Assembly (NCBI RefSeq): GCF_900454025.1
Contig: NZ_UGQM01000001.1
Span: 1,736,001-1,800,000 of the forward strand
From: Mycolicibacterium gilvum
Lineage (GTDB): Bacteria > Actinomycetota > Actinomycetes > Mycobacteriales > Mycobacteriaceae
Reading direction: 5' to 3'
DNA: 64,000 nucleotides
Each line of letters begins with the position of its first letter. Positions within the stretch are counted from its first letter, which is position 1. Positions 40,365 to 48,884 of the stretch are shown here, one piece after another. The notes beneath the pieces are model-generated. The model was given only the letters and a program-made list of their open reading frames with translations. It was not told the origin of the DNA and made no database searches. Position numbers and translations under genes: made by a program.

Positions 40365-41563
40365 AGCACACCCCCTTCTCGCAGCTTCACCAGATCCGAC
40401 TCGCTGCGGCCCAGCAGATCGCGGTAGATCTCGTCGTTGTGCTGACCCGGTCGCGCCGACCCCGCGGTGCGGATGGTGCCCGGTGTCTCCGACAGCACCG
40501 GAACCACGCCGGGGCCCTTGACGTTTCGTCCGATGCGTTCGTCCCAGTGATCGGCGATCATGCCGCGCGCCTGCAGCTGCGGATCCTCGACCACCTCGGC
40601 GACGGTGTTGATCGGCCCGCTGATCACCCCGGCCTCCGACAAAGTCGCGATGACGTCCGCGGGCTGACGTTGGGCGGCCCAGGCCCCGATGATCGCGTCG
40701 AGCTCATCCTGGTTGCGGCCCCGCGCAACGTGGTTGACGAAACGCTCGTCGGTGGCGAGCTCCGGTTGCCCCATGGCGCTGCACAGTCGACGGAACACGG
40801 TGTCCTGGTTCGCCGCGATGACCACCCAGCTGCCGTCGGCGGTGGGGTAGATGTTCGACGGGGCGATGCCTTCGAGGCGGGTTCCGGACGGCCCGCGCAC
40901 GACACCGCCGACGTCGTAGTCGGGGATCGTCGACTCCTGCACCGCCAGGCAGGATTCGGTCAGCGCAGCATCGACGATCTGCCCCTCGCCGGTGACCGAG
41001 CGGCGGTACAGGGCGGCCAGCGCGCCCTGCGCGGCGAACATACCGGCGAGGCTGTCGCCCAGGGACAGCGCCAGCCGCGGGGGAGGACCACCGGGAAAAC
41101 CGTTCATGTGCCGCAGGCCGCTGGCGGCTTCGGCGACCGACGCGTAACCCGCCTTGTGGGCGTCCGGTCCGGTCTGCCCGTATCCGGAGACCCGCACCAG
41201 GATGATGCCCCGGTTACGTTCTCGCAGAACGTCGTAGCCGAGTCCCCATTTCTCCAGCGTGCCCGGCCGGAAGTTCTCGACGATCACGTCGCTGCGCTCG
41301 ACAAGATCCAGGAACAGGTCGCGACCCTCGGGCACACGCAGGTTGAGGGTGACGGCTTTCTTGTTGCGCGCGTGGACCGTCCAGAAGAAGTGGTGTCCGT
41401 CGAGTTCGGCCTGCCCCCAGGTGCGAAGCGGATCGGGTGCACCCGGCGGCTCGATCTTGATCACCTCGGCACCCATGTCTCCGAGTAGCCGGCCGGCGAA
41501 CGGTCCCGAGATCAGCGTGCCGACCTCGATGACCCGGATACCGTCGAGCGGACCTGTCGTCAT
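40361..41563 (-). CDS. CaiB/BaiF (type III) CoA-transferase
   Basis: 400 residues. The N-terminus GIRVIEVGTLISGPFAGRLLGDMGAEVIKIEPP and the segment LSLGDSLAGMFAAQGALAAL, whose aspartate forms the acyl-enzyme anhydride in formyl-CoA transferase, are intact. It moves CoA between carboxylic acids and probably activates the pathway acid before lyase action. The ATG at 41563 overlaps the hydrolase stop (ATGA). Confidence 0.94.
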   Translation of the reverse strand: MTTGPLDGIRVIEVGTLISGPFAGRLLGDMGAEVIKIEPPGAPDPLRTWGQAELDGHHFFWTVHARNKKAVTLNLRVPEGRDLFLDLVERSDVIVENFRPGTLEKWGLGYDVLRERNRGIILVRVSGYGQTGPDAHKAGYASVAEAASGLRHMNGFPGGPPPRLALSLGDSLAGMFAAQGALAALYRRSVTGEGQIVDAALTESCLAVQESTIPDYDVGGVVRGPSGTRLEGIAPSNIYPTADGSWVVIAANQDTVFRRLCSAMGQPELATDERFVNHVARGRNQDELDAIIGAWAAQRQPADVIATLSEAGVISGPINTVAEVVEDPQLQARGMIADHWDERIGRNVKGPGVVPVLSETPGTIRTAGSARPGQHNDEIYRDLLGRSESDLVKLREGGVL

Positions 41564-42738
41564 CGAACGCCCGCGAAGTCGTGCCGCTGCAGCCAGTCGG
41601 TGACGATGCCGACGGCTTGGCGGAGCTTGTCCCGTTGATCCGCGCCCGCGTAGTAGTGGTTCGCTCCGGCGATCTCGTGCATTTCCTTGTCCTCGTGCCC
41701 GATGGCCTCGAAGATGCGTCGGGTGTGGCTCGGAGTGCAGGCGTCGTCGGCGAGGTTGCCGATCACCAGCGCCGGGACCGCGATGTCTGGCCCGGCCTTG
41801 ACCGCGTCGCCGTTGGCGTCGTCGTAGCTCCATTGAGACAGCCAGCTGCGGAGCGTGCAGAAACGCGCCAGGCCGACCGGACTCATGTTCACCACCTGAG
41901 GATCGCCCAGGTAGCACGTTCCCGGGGCGCGTTCGTTCGGATCGACGGTGGGATCCAGCCAGCGCGGGTCGGCCATGGTGCCGTGCACGACGAACGCGAA
42001 CTCGTCCTCCGGGCGCCCCGCTGCCTTCAACTCGGCCAGCTTCTCCTTGACCCACTTGGTGATTCGCCGGTTGCGGGCGATCTGCGCCTGGTGGTAGCGC
42101 TCCAGGAACTCCTGGGTGTAGGGCGGCTGATGCGGATTGTCGGGGTTGTACAGATCCAGTTCGGGATCGCGCTTGGACGGGTCGCTCTCGTCGAGGATCG
42201 ACGCGTCCATCCATTCGGTCATGGTGCCGTGCCTGCTGATGTGTGCGGCCAGCAGCATGATGCCGTCGGCGGGAATCAGACCCAGCTTGGTGAGGTCCGG
42301 CCCGTCCCCGGACGGGCTCGCGGTGACCGTGGGGTGCTGGGCCTGCTGCTGGTAGAAGACCGACAGCGAACCACCGCCGCTCCAGCCGGCGAGGACGACC
42401 TTCCGATAGCCGAGACGGTTCTTGGCGTCCTTGATGCACTCGCCGAGGTCTTCGACGACCTTCTCCATCAGCAGGGCCGAGTCGGTGCCGCGGAAGCGGC
42501 TGTTGCAGTAGATGACGTGATGGCCGGCACGGGCGAGCGCGTTGATCATCGGCAGGTAGGCGCCGCCGCCGATCGGGTGCATGAACACCAGCACGGTATC
42601 GGACTCGACGGTCTTGGGCTTGAGCAGGTAGCTCTCCAGCACGACGAGCTCGGCGACGCCGCCATACACGTCGCGCACAGCTGAGTTGTTCTGGTAGGCA
42701 ACCAGATACGGGATGCGGTCGTACTCGTACTTGGTCAC
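41560..42738 (-). CDS. alpha/beta hydrolase in the catabolic operon
   Basis: 392 residues, longer than simple esterases. FMHPIGGGAYLPMINAL gives the oxyanion hole, GWSGGGSLSVFY the serine nucleophile elbow, IGNLADDACTP the acid and GANHYYAGAD the histidine. The region between about 140 and 280 forms a large cap, suggesting a bulky substrate. The GTG at 42738 directly follows the TAA stop of the dioxygenase-like gene. It may hydrolyse a ring-cleavage product, like C-C hydrolases, or a lactone. Confidence 0.9.
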   Translation of the reverse strand: MTKYEYDRIPYLVAYQNNSAVRDVYGGVAELVVLESYLLKPKTVESDTVLVFMHPIGGGAYLPMINALARAGHHVIYCNSRFRGTDSALLMEKVVEDLGECIKDAKNRLGYRKVVLAGWSGGGSLSVFYQQQAQHPTVTASPSGDGPDLTKLGLIPADGIMLLAAHISRHGTMTEWMDASILDESDPSKRDPELDLYNPDNPHQPPYTQEFLERYHQAQIARNRRITKWVKEKLAELKAAGRPEDEFAFVVHGTMADPRWLDPTVDPNERAPGTCYLGDPQVVNMSPVGLARFCTLRSWLSQWSYDDANGDAVKAGPDIAVPALVIGNLADDACTPSHTRRIFEAIGHEDKEMHEIAGANHYYAGADQRDKLRQAVGIVTDWLQRHDFAGVR

Positions 42739-43842
42739 TTAGTGCTGCCCCAGATCGTTGGCGAGAATCTCCGGAGACGGGATCAACCGCCTGCGGGTGT
42801 CGACGGCGATGACGGACCAGTCCACGCGGTCGTAGTCGTCGAACTTGCGTCGTGCACGCTCGCGCGCCTTCTCCGGCGCGCCGTGATGGACGCCCTGGGG
42901 GGCGTGAGAGACCAGGCCGGGCGGCATCGGGATTCCGTACAGCGAGCCGTCGTGGAAGAACGCGATCTCATCGAAGTCGACGTTGCGGTGGTACCACGGT
43001 GTGCGCTCGGTCCCGGGAACCGATTCCGCGGGCTTGGGCAGGAAGTTCATGATGTAGACGCCGGTCGCCTGCATGAACAGGTGCACGGTCGGCGGCAGGT
43101 GGACGCTGTCGGAGGTGATCACCGTGTAGTCGTCGATGTTGAAGGTGAACGGGAAGTTGTCGCCGCGCCAGCCTTCGACATCGAGCGGATGGTGCTTGTA
43201 GAACAGCGATGTGGGGCCGCCCTCATGGATCAGCCGCACCTCGTATTCGTCCCTGCCGTCGTCGTCGATCGGCTGCGGTTCCGGGATGACCGCCTGCGCC
43301 GGGTCGAACGGGAAATGCCGCCCCAGAGTGCCTGCGGGTGGGACACGGAACTCCTCGGTGGCCTGGACCATCAGCAGCGTGGTAGTCCCGGTGGGACCAG
43401 GATCAGGAATTTGGCGCCATGTGCAGGCCTTCGGGATGTAGATCCAGTCGCCCTGGCGGTAGGTCAGCGGCCCGAATTCTGTTTCCAGCGAGCCGGATCC
43501 GCGGTGGACGAACGAGAGCAGGTCGCCGTCGACGTACCGCACGAAGAAGGGCATCTCCTCGGTGCGCCGGGACAGCAGCACCTGACAGTCCGCGTTGGAG
43601 AACATGAGTAGGGGGCCGCCGCGAGGGTCGGTCGCGTCGCTCGGCTTGAGTTCGGAGCTCAGGACGTCGGTGGGTCGCAGTGGCCCGACGGTGCGGTACG
43701 CCGTCGGGTCATTGCGGCGGTACATGTTCGCGGTGCGTCCGACGAATCCGCCGCGTCCGAGCTCGTCGTCCTTGAGCCCGTCCAGATCGGCATGAATCCG
43801 CTTGGGCGTCTTACCCTTTCGCAGGTGGACGAAGGATTCCAC
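42739..43842 (-). CDS. homogentisate 1,2-dioxygenase-like cupin protein, first gene of the catabolic operon
   Basis: 367 residues with two cupin halves. Near the C-terminus WYHRNVDFDEIAFFHDG holds the His and Glu that match the iron ligands of homogentisate dioxygenase (HRN...E), and HAPQGVHHGAPEKARERA provides the third ligand region. Mycobacterial paralogues are annotated as homogentisate dioxygenase, but the spacing (His-x6-Glu rather than x5) differs and no other tyrosine-pathway gene is close. The ribosome site GAGGAG at 43849-43854 abuts the ATG at 43848 and is ideally spaced for the GTG at 43842, which I take as the start. A promoter lies just upstream. Confidence 0.88.
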   Translation of the reverse strand: MESFVHLRKGKTPKRIHADLDGLKDDELGRGGFVGRTANMYRRNDPTAYRTVGPLRPTDVLSSELKPSDATDPRGGPLLMFSNADCQVLLSRRTEEMPFFVRYVDGDLLSFVHRGSGSLETEFGPLTYRQGDWIYIPKACTWRQIPDPGPTGTTTLLMVQATEEFRVPPAGTLGRHFPFDPAQAVIPEPQPIDDDGRDEYEVRLIHEGGPTSLFYKHHPLDVEGWRGDNFPFTFNIDDYTVITSDSVHLPPTVHLFMQATGVYIMNFLPKPAESVPGTERTPWYHRNVDFDEIAFFHDGSLYGIPMPPGLVSHAPQGVHHGAPEKARERARRKFDDYDRVDWSVIAVDTRRRLIPSPEILANDLGQH

Positions 43843-43871
43843 AGTCATCTCCTCGATCGGAAGTGAAACTG

Positions 43872-43900
43872 ACTTTACTTTTAGTTCTCGACGGGGTCAA
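43872..43900 (-). promoter_or_regulatory. sigma-70-type promoter of the catabolic operon
   Basis: On the minus strand TTGACC (43900-43895) and TAAAGT (43877-43872) are separated by exactly 17 bp in an AT-rich patch. Transcription would start near 43865, leaving a leader of about 23 bases with the GAGGAG ribosome site of the dioxygenase-like gene. This is the best -35/-10 pair I can see in the window. Confidence 0.65.
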
Positions 43901-44025
43901 TGGCCTGTCGGAGATGCGGGGCCTGGCTCGCCGTGGGGAACCCGAATGCACGATTTCTGTGCAGATTCGGGGGAAATTACGTCAGAACGCGTGCACTCGA
44001 TGGCCTGTCTGACCGCCAGTCAGGG

Positions 44026-44415
44026 TCAGTCGATCAGGTCGACCCTGATCGTCAGCAGGTTGGTGCCGAAGGTGCGGACGCCAACGTTGTTGTACCGCGG
44101 CAGCATCCGCATCCGGGCCTGCGCATCGTCCTCGGGAAGCAGATGCGCGATGCCACGGTGCCAGCGTCCCCTCAGTCGCAGCCGGACGTTCGGGTCGGCC
44201 ATGATGTTGCGCACGTACTGGGATCGGTCGCCGAACTCGGAGACGAACCAGAACTCGTCACCGATGCGGCGGCCGCCCAGTGGCGTGGTGCGCGGCAGAC
44301 CGGATTTCCGTCCCGTCGTCTCCAGCAGCGTCTGGATCGGAATGTGCCGCATCACGCGGTTGGCGATGTTCTTCTGGAAGAACTTCGTGACGCGGTCACG
44401 TGTTGTCTCGGCCAT
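44026..44415 (-). CDS. deazaflavin (F420)-dependent nitroreductase family protein (Ddn-like)
   Basis: 129 residues of the split-barrel FDOR family. The segment LLETTGRKSGLPRTTPLGG is the F420-phosphate-binding signature, with FWFVSEFGDRSQYVRNI following. Members reduce quinones, fatty-acid double bonds or nitro compounds with F420H2. It lies 15 bp downstream of the next gene's stop on the same strand and may share its transcript. Confidence 0.9.
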   Translation of the reverse strand: MAETTRDRVTKFFQKNIANRVMRHIPIQTLLETTGRKSGLPRTTPLGGRRIGDEFWFVSEFGDRSQYVRNIMADPNVRLRLRGRWHRGIAHLLPEDDAQARMRMLPRYNNVGVRTFGTNLLTIRVDLID

Positions 44416-44430
44416 CGGATCCTTCCGGGT

Positions 44431-45609
44431 TCACACCATCGCGGTGCGGGGGATCGGTGCTCCCATTGTCACCGCCCCGGCAAGTTCGCGGCTGGTGTCG
44501 TAGTCGAAGACGACGTGCCCGGCGATCACGTCGACGTCGCGCTTCACCCGCTGCAACGGATTGTCGAGGAAGTGGGCACTGGCGCCCGACGCCCCGAGCA
44601 GCTCACCGATCACCGCGCGGGATTCGTGGACGATATGCGCTGCGGCCAGTCGGGCGTGCGCCCGAACCGGCCGTTCGACGGGATCGCCGGCGGCGATGAT
44701 GTTCTCGATCTCGCCGACCGTGTCGGCCAGCAGAGCGTCCAGCGCGCGCAATCGGACCGAGGCGGAACCCAGATGGATCGACGCCACCGGTTTGTCCTTC
44801 TGCATGACGCCCTCGTAGGCCAGGAACCTCTGGGACAACCTCTCGGTGTAGATCTCTACGGCGCGTTCAGCGCTGCCGAGGGCGGGCATCGCAGCCAGTA
44901 GGGCGAGCGCGGGCACCATCGGCCACCGATAGGTGTCCGCGTCGTGCAGCGCCGCGCCCGGTGCGGCACCGGTATAGATGTCGGTGACCTTCACGATCCG
45001 GTGCGAGGGAACGAAGGCGCCGTCGATGATCACGTCGTTGGAACCGGTCGCCCGCATGCCGTCGGTGTGCCAGACGTCCTCGATACGAGCCTCGTCGATC
45101 GGAAGCAACGCCAGAACGGGGTAGAGCGTGCTCGGGTCGCCGGCGGTGCGCTCGCACAGTGCACCGACCATGATCCAGTTGCCGTCCATCACGCCCGTCG
45201 CCCACGACCACCGGCCCGTCACCCGGATGCCGCCCTCGCAGGCGACTCCGTGTCCGGTCGGCGCCAGGGGAGCGGGCGCCAGGAACGGACGGGCCGCGAA
45301 GCCCTCCTGCTGGGCCTCCTCGCTGAACAACGCCAGCATCCAGTTGTGGAGTGTGTAGAAGCCGAGGGTCCACGCGCTCGATGCGCAGCCGTGCGCCATC
45401 CTGCGGACGGGTTCGAGGATCGCCGGGAACGGCGCCTCCTGTCCGCCGTAGCGGCTCGGTACGAGGAGATCGAACAGTCCCGATGCCGACGCATCCGTCA
45501 GCGTCTCCGCGGGAAGCCGGCGCAGACGCTCGGCGTCGTCTGCCCGGTCGGACAGATCGGCGATGAACTGGTCGGTTACCGCTGCTGGTGCCGTCACCTT
45601 CGAGGACAT
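44431..45609 (-). CDS. acyl-CoA dehydrogenase-like flavoprotein (type 2 C-terminal domain, HsaA-like)
   Basis: 392 residues. The fold is that of group D flavin monooxygenases such as HsaA and DszC relatives: LVPSRYGGQEAPFPAILEPVRRMA, SAWTLGFYTLHNWMLALFSEEAQ, GRWSWATGVMDGNW and a helical C-terminal domain with DNPLQRVKRDVDVIAGHVVFDYD. The glutamate of true acyl-CoA dehydrogenases is not evident, so oxygenation with reduced flavin, perhaps assisted by the F420-type partner downstream, is equally likely. The ATG at 45609 is six bases from a TAGTTT hexamer, suggesting a leaderless transcript, and a perfect palindrome overlaps the promoter. Confidence 0.9.
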   Translation of the reverse strand: MSSKVTAPAAVTDQFIADLSDRADDAERLRRLPAETLTDASASGLFDLLVPSRYGGQEAPFPAILEPVRRMAHGCASSAWTLGFYTLHNWMLALFSEEAQQEGFAARPFLAPAPLAPTGHGVACEGGIRVTGRWSWATGVMDGNWIMVGALCERTAGDPSTLYPVLALLPIDEARIEDVWHTDGMRATGSNDVIIDGAFVPSHRIVKVTDIYTGAAPGAALHDADTYRWPMVPALALLAAMPALGSAERAVEIYTERLSQRFLAYEGVMQKDKPVASIHLGSASVRLRALDALLADTVGEIENIIAAGDPVERPVRAHARLAAAHIVHESRAVIGELLGASGASAHFLDNPLQRVKRDVDVIAGHVVFDYDTSRELAGAVTMGAPIPRTAMV

Positions 45610-45615
45610 GCCCGG

Positions 45616-45639
45616 AAACTACCATACCTTTTGGTATGG
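45616..45639. promoter_or_regulatory. perfect palindrome in a leaderless promoter, probable TetR operator
   Basis: CCATACCTTTTGGTATGG (45622-45639) has two perfect 7-bp arms around TTTT. On the minus strand it is followed at once by TAGTTT (45621-45616), a TANNNT -10 element, and six bases later by the ATG at 45609. The operator therefore occupies the -10/-35 spacer of the flavoprotein gene. The TetR gene ends eight bases away on the other side. Confidence 0.7.
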
Positions 45640-45646
45640 AACGCTC

Positions 45647-46210
45647 CTATCGGCTGAGCATCAGATCGAGAAAGCGTTCCCGTTGTTCGGTCAGCCTCGC
45701 GTCGGGAGGCGCCGCGGACAGATGCAGGAAGCCGATACCTGCGGCGAATGTCGCGTTGGCGCGCACGTCGGCGTCGTCGTCGTCGAAACCCGCGGCGAGA
45801 AACGCATCGCGCACCGCGCCCAGAACCAGCAGGTCTGCGTTATGGACGCTGTCGGCGACCACGGGGTCGGTTCTGGCCCATTCCCGCATCGCCCGCTCCA
45901 ACGTCCACTGGCGCTCGCCCAGGAGCGACGCCATCATCCGGGTCAGGCGTTCGCGCGGAGTGAGGTCGCCCAGGTCGCCGAAGTGGCTGCGATCGCTGTC
46001 CCGGAGTTCGGCCCACGCCTGCACCAGCGCCGCACGGTAGGCCGCCATATCGCGGAAATGCCAGTAGAAACTGCCCTTGGTGACCCCGAGTCGCGTGCAC
46101 AGACGGTCGATCTTGAGCGCTGACCGTCCCTCGTCGGCGATGATCGCGTAACCGGCCTGGATCCAGTCGTCGACCGACAGCCGACCCGCGCTCTCGCCGC
46201 TCTTCGCCAT
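45647..46210 (-). CDS. TetR/AcrR family regulator of the neighbouring flavoprotein gene
   Basis: 187 residues. The DNA-binding part reads SVDDWIQAGYAIIADEGRSALKIDRLCTRLGVTKGSFYWHFRDM. The ligand domain has the ATFAAGIGFLHL helix. The ATG at 46210 lies six bases after TAGGCT (46222-46217 on the minus strand), so this transcript may be leaderless too. It is followed after 36 bp, containing a perfect palindrome, by the flavoprotein gene it most likely represses. Confidence 0.9.
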   Translation of the reverse strand: MAKSGESAGRLSVDDWIQAGYAIIADEGRSALKIDRLCTRLGVTKGSFYWHFRDMAAYRAALVQAWAELRDSDRSHFGDLGDLTPRERLTRMMASLLGERQWTLERAMREWARTDPVVADSVHNADLLVLGAVRDAFLAAGFDDDDADVRANATFAAGIGFLHLSAAPPDARLTEQRERFLDLMLSR

Positions 46211-47580
<1,370 letters not shown>

Positions 47581-47595
47581 TTCAGCTGAACGAAT

Positions 47596-47624
47596 GGAGC
47601 CCCCGGCCGGCGGCCGGGGGCTCC
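47596..47624 (+). terminator. strong GC-rich hairpin after the mycolyltransferase gene
   Basis: A perfect 13-bp inverted repeat (arms 47596-47608 and 47612-47624, both ending in GGAGCCCCCGGCC or its complement) encloses a 3-nt loop, 15 bp after the stop codon. There is no T-run, as in many mycobacterial terminators. Confidence 0.8.
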
Positions 47625-47672
47625 GTCGTGTTCGCGGTCGTGTTCGCGGTCGTGTTCGCGGTCGTGTTCCCG
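47625..47672. repeat. 12-bp tandem repeat, four units
   Basis: GTCGTGTTCGCG is present three times in succession (47625, 47637, 47649) with a fourth copy differing by one base (47661). The array starts right at the end of the terminator hairpin and ends 32 bp before the ATG of the reductase gene. Confidence 0.92.
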
Positions 47673-47704
47673 TCGACCCGCCCACGGCTGGCTACTGTGA
47701 CTGC

Positions 47705-48703
47705 ATGACGCAAATCAACGCGATGGTGGCCCACGAGGACGCCGAAGGCGGCATCGTCCTGCGCCGGGAGATCCTCGACGAATCCGCCCTTCCCGACGGC
47801 GACGTCGAGATCCACGTCGAGTTCTCCAGCGTCAACTACAAAGACGCACTGGCCGTGACCCCGAAGGGCGGTGTGGCGCGGTCGTATCCGCTGGTGCCCG
47901 GTATCGACGTGGCGGGCACCGTGACGTCGAGTTCGTCCCCGGACTTCGCCGTCGGTGACCGCGTCATCGCCCACGGGCAGGACATCGGCACGGGTCGGCA
48001 CGGCGGCTACGCGCAGACGGCCCGGTATCCGGCCGACTATCTCGTCAAGCTCGCAACCCTGAGCACCGCCGACGCCGCCGCGATCGGCACGGCAGGCTTC
48101 GCCGCCGCGATGAGCGTGCTCGCGTTGCGCACCCACGGAGTCGAGCCGTCCGACGGTCCGGTGTTGGTCACCGGCGCCACCGGTGGGGTCGGGGCGGTCA
48201 GCGTGGACCTGCTGGCCGGACTCGGGTACGAGGTCGTCGCGTCGACGGGCAAGAGCCAGGCCCACGATCTGCTCCGTGACCTCGGCGCCGCCGAGGTGAT
48301 CGATCGGGTCCCCGGACCCGATGAGAAGGTGCGCGCACTGGGGAAGGCCCACTGGGCGGGAGTGGTCGACTGTGTCGGCGGCAAGACCCTCGCCTACGCG
48401 CTGAGCACCCTGAAATACGGTGGTGTCGCGGCGATCTCGGGTCTGGCCGGTTCGCCCGAGCTGCCGACGACGGTGATGCCGTTCATCCTGCGCGGTGCGA
48501 CGCTGGCCGGTATCGACTCGGTTCTGCTGCCCATCGAGTCTCGGCGGGAGATCTGGACGCAGATCGAATCCGACCTGGCGCCACGGCATCTCGCGCGGAT
48601 CACCCGTGACGTACCGGTGCGCGACGTCGCTGACGTCCTCGGCACGATCATCGGCGGCGGCGTCACCGGGCGGACGCGTGTGGTGGTTCACGACGGCTTC
48701 TGA
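47705..48703 (+). CDS. YhdH/YhfP (AcuI-type) NADPH-dependent reductase
   Basis: 332 residues of the zinc-free medium-chain reductase family. FSSVNYKDALAVTPKGGVARSYPLVPGIDVAGTV and VTGATGGVGAVSVDLLAGLGYEVVASTGK are the substrate-binding and NADPH-binding signatures of the acrylyl-CoA reductase (AcuI) group. It reduces acrylyl-CoA or quinone-like acceptors. The ATG at 47705 is favoured because the conserved N-terminus starts there; upstream in-frame sequence only translates the 12-bp repeats. Its 3' end overlaps the C-terminal fragment of the molybdopterin gene by 41 bp. Confidence 0.93.
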   Translation: MTQINAMVAHEDAEGGIVLRREILDESALPDGDVEIHVEFSSVNYKDALAVTPKGGVARSYPLVPGIDVAGTVTSSSSPDFAVGDRVIAHGQDIGTGRHGGYAQTARYPADYLVKLATLSTADAAAIGTAGFAAAMSVLALRTHGVEPSDGPVLVTGATGGVGAVSVDLLAGLGYEVVASTGKSQAHDLLRDLGAAEVIDRVPGPDEKVRALGKAHWAGVVDCVGGKTLAYALSTLKYGGVAAISGLAGSPELPTTVMPFILRGATLAGIDSVLLPIESRREIWTQIESDLAPRHLARITRDVPVRDVADVLGTIIGGGVTGRTRVVVHDGF

Positions 48704-48884
48704 GTCGGCACGGGACACCGTTAACCACCTGGGTGTTGCTCGGAACATCCACCAGCGCGGGCGGGCTGAGCAGGTTGGAGTTGACGCCGGGATGAGCGTT
48801 GGCGACGGCCAGGCGGGCGCCGTCGATGCCGTGGCCCCAGCCGTGGGGCAGACAGACCACGCCCGGCATCATCTCGTCGGACAC
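48663..48884 (-). pseudogene. C-terminal part of the molybdopterin oxidoreductase, cut off by a frameshift
   Basis: This frame continues the protein of the gene at 48869-50935 after a one-base deletion. It encodes about 73 residues beginning VSDEMMPGVVCLPHGWGHG, the last part of the molybdopterin-dinucleotide-binding domain that every member of this family has. Restoring one G in the CC pair at 48884-48885 (plus strand) would join the two frames into a protein of about 761 residues. It lacks its own ribosome site, so it is not expected to be made separately. Confidence 0.85.

Noticed and set aside
44021..44047. CAGGGTC/GACCCTG inverted repeat at the end of the Ddn-like gene as a terminator
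   Set aside because: The arms are only 7 bp, the loop is 13 nt and one arm is inside the coding sequence.
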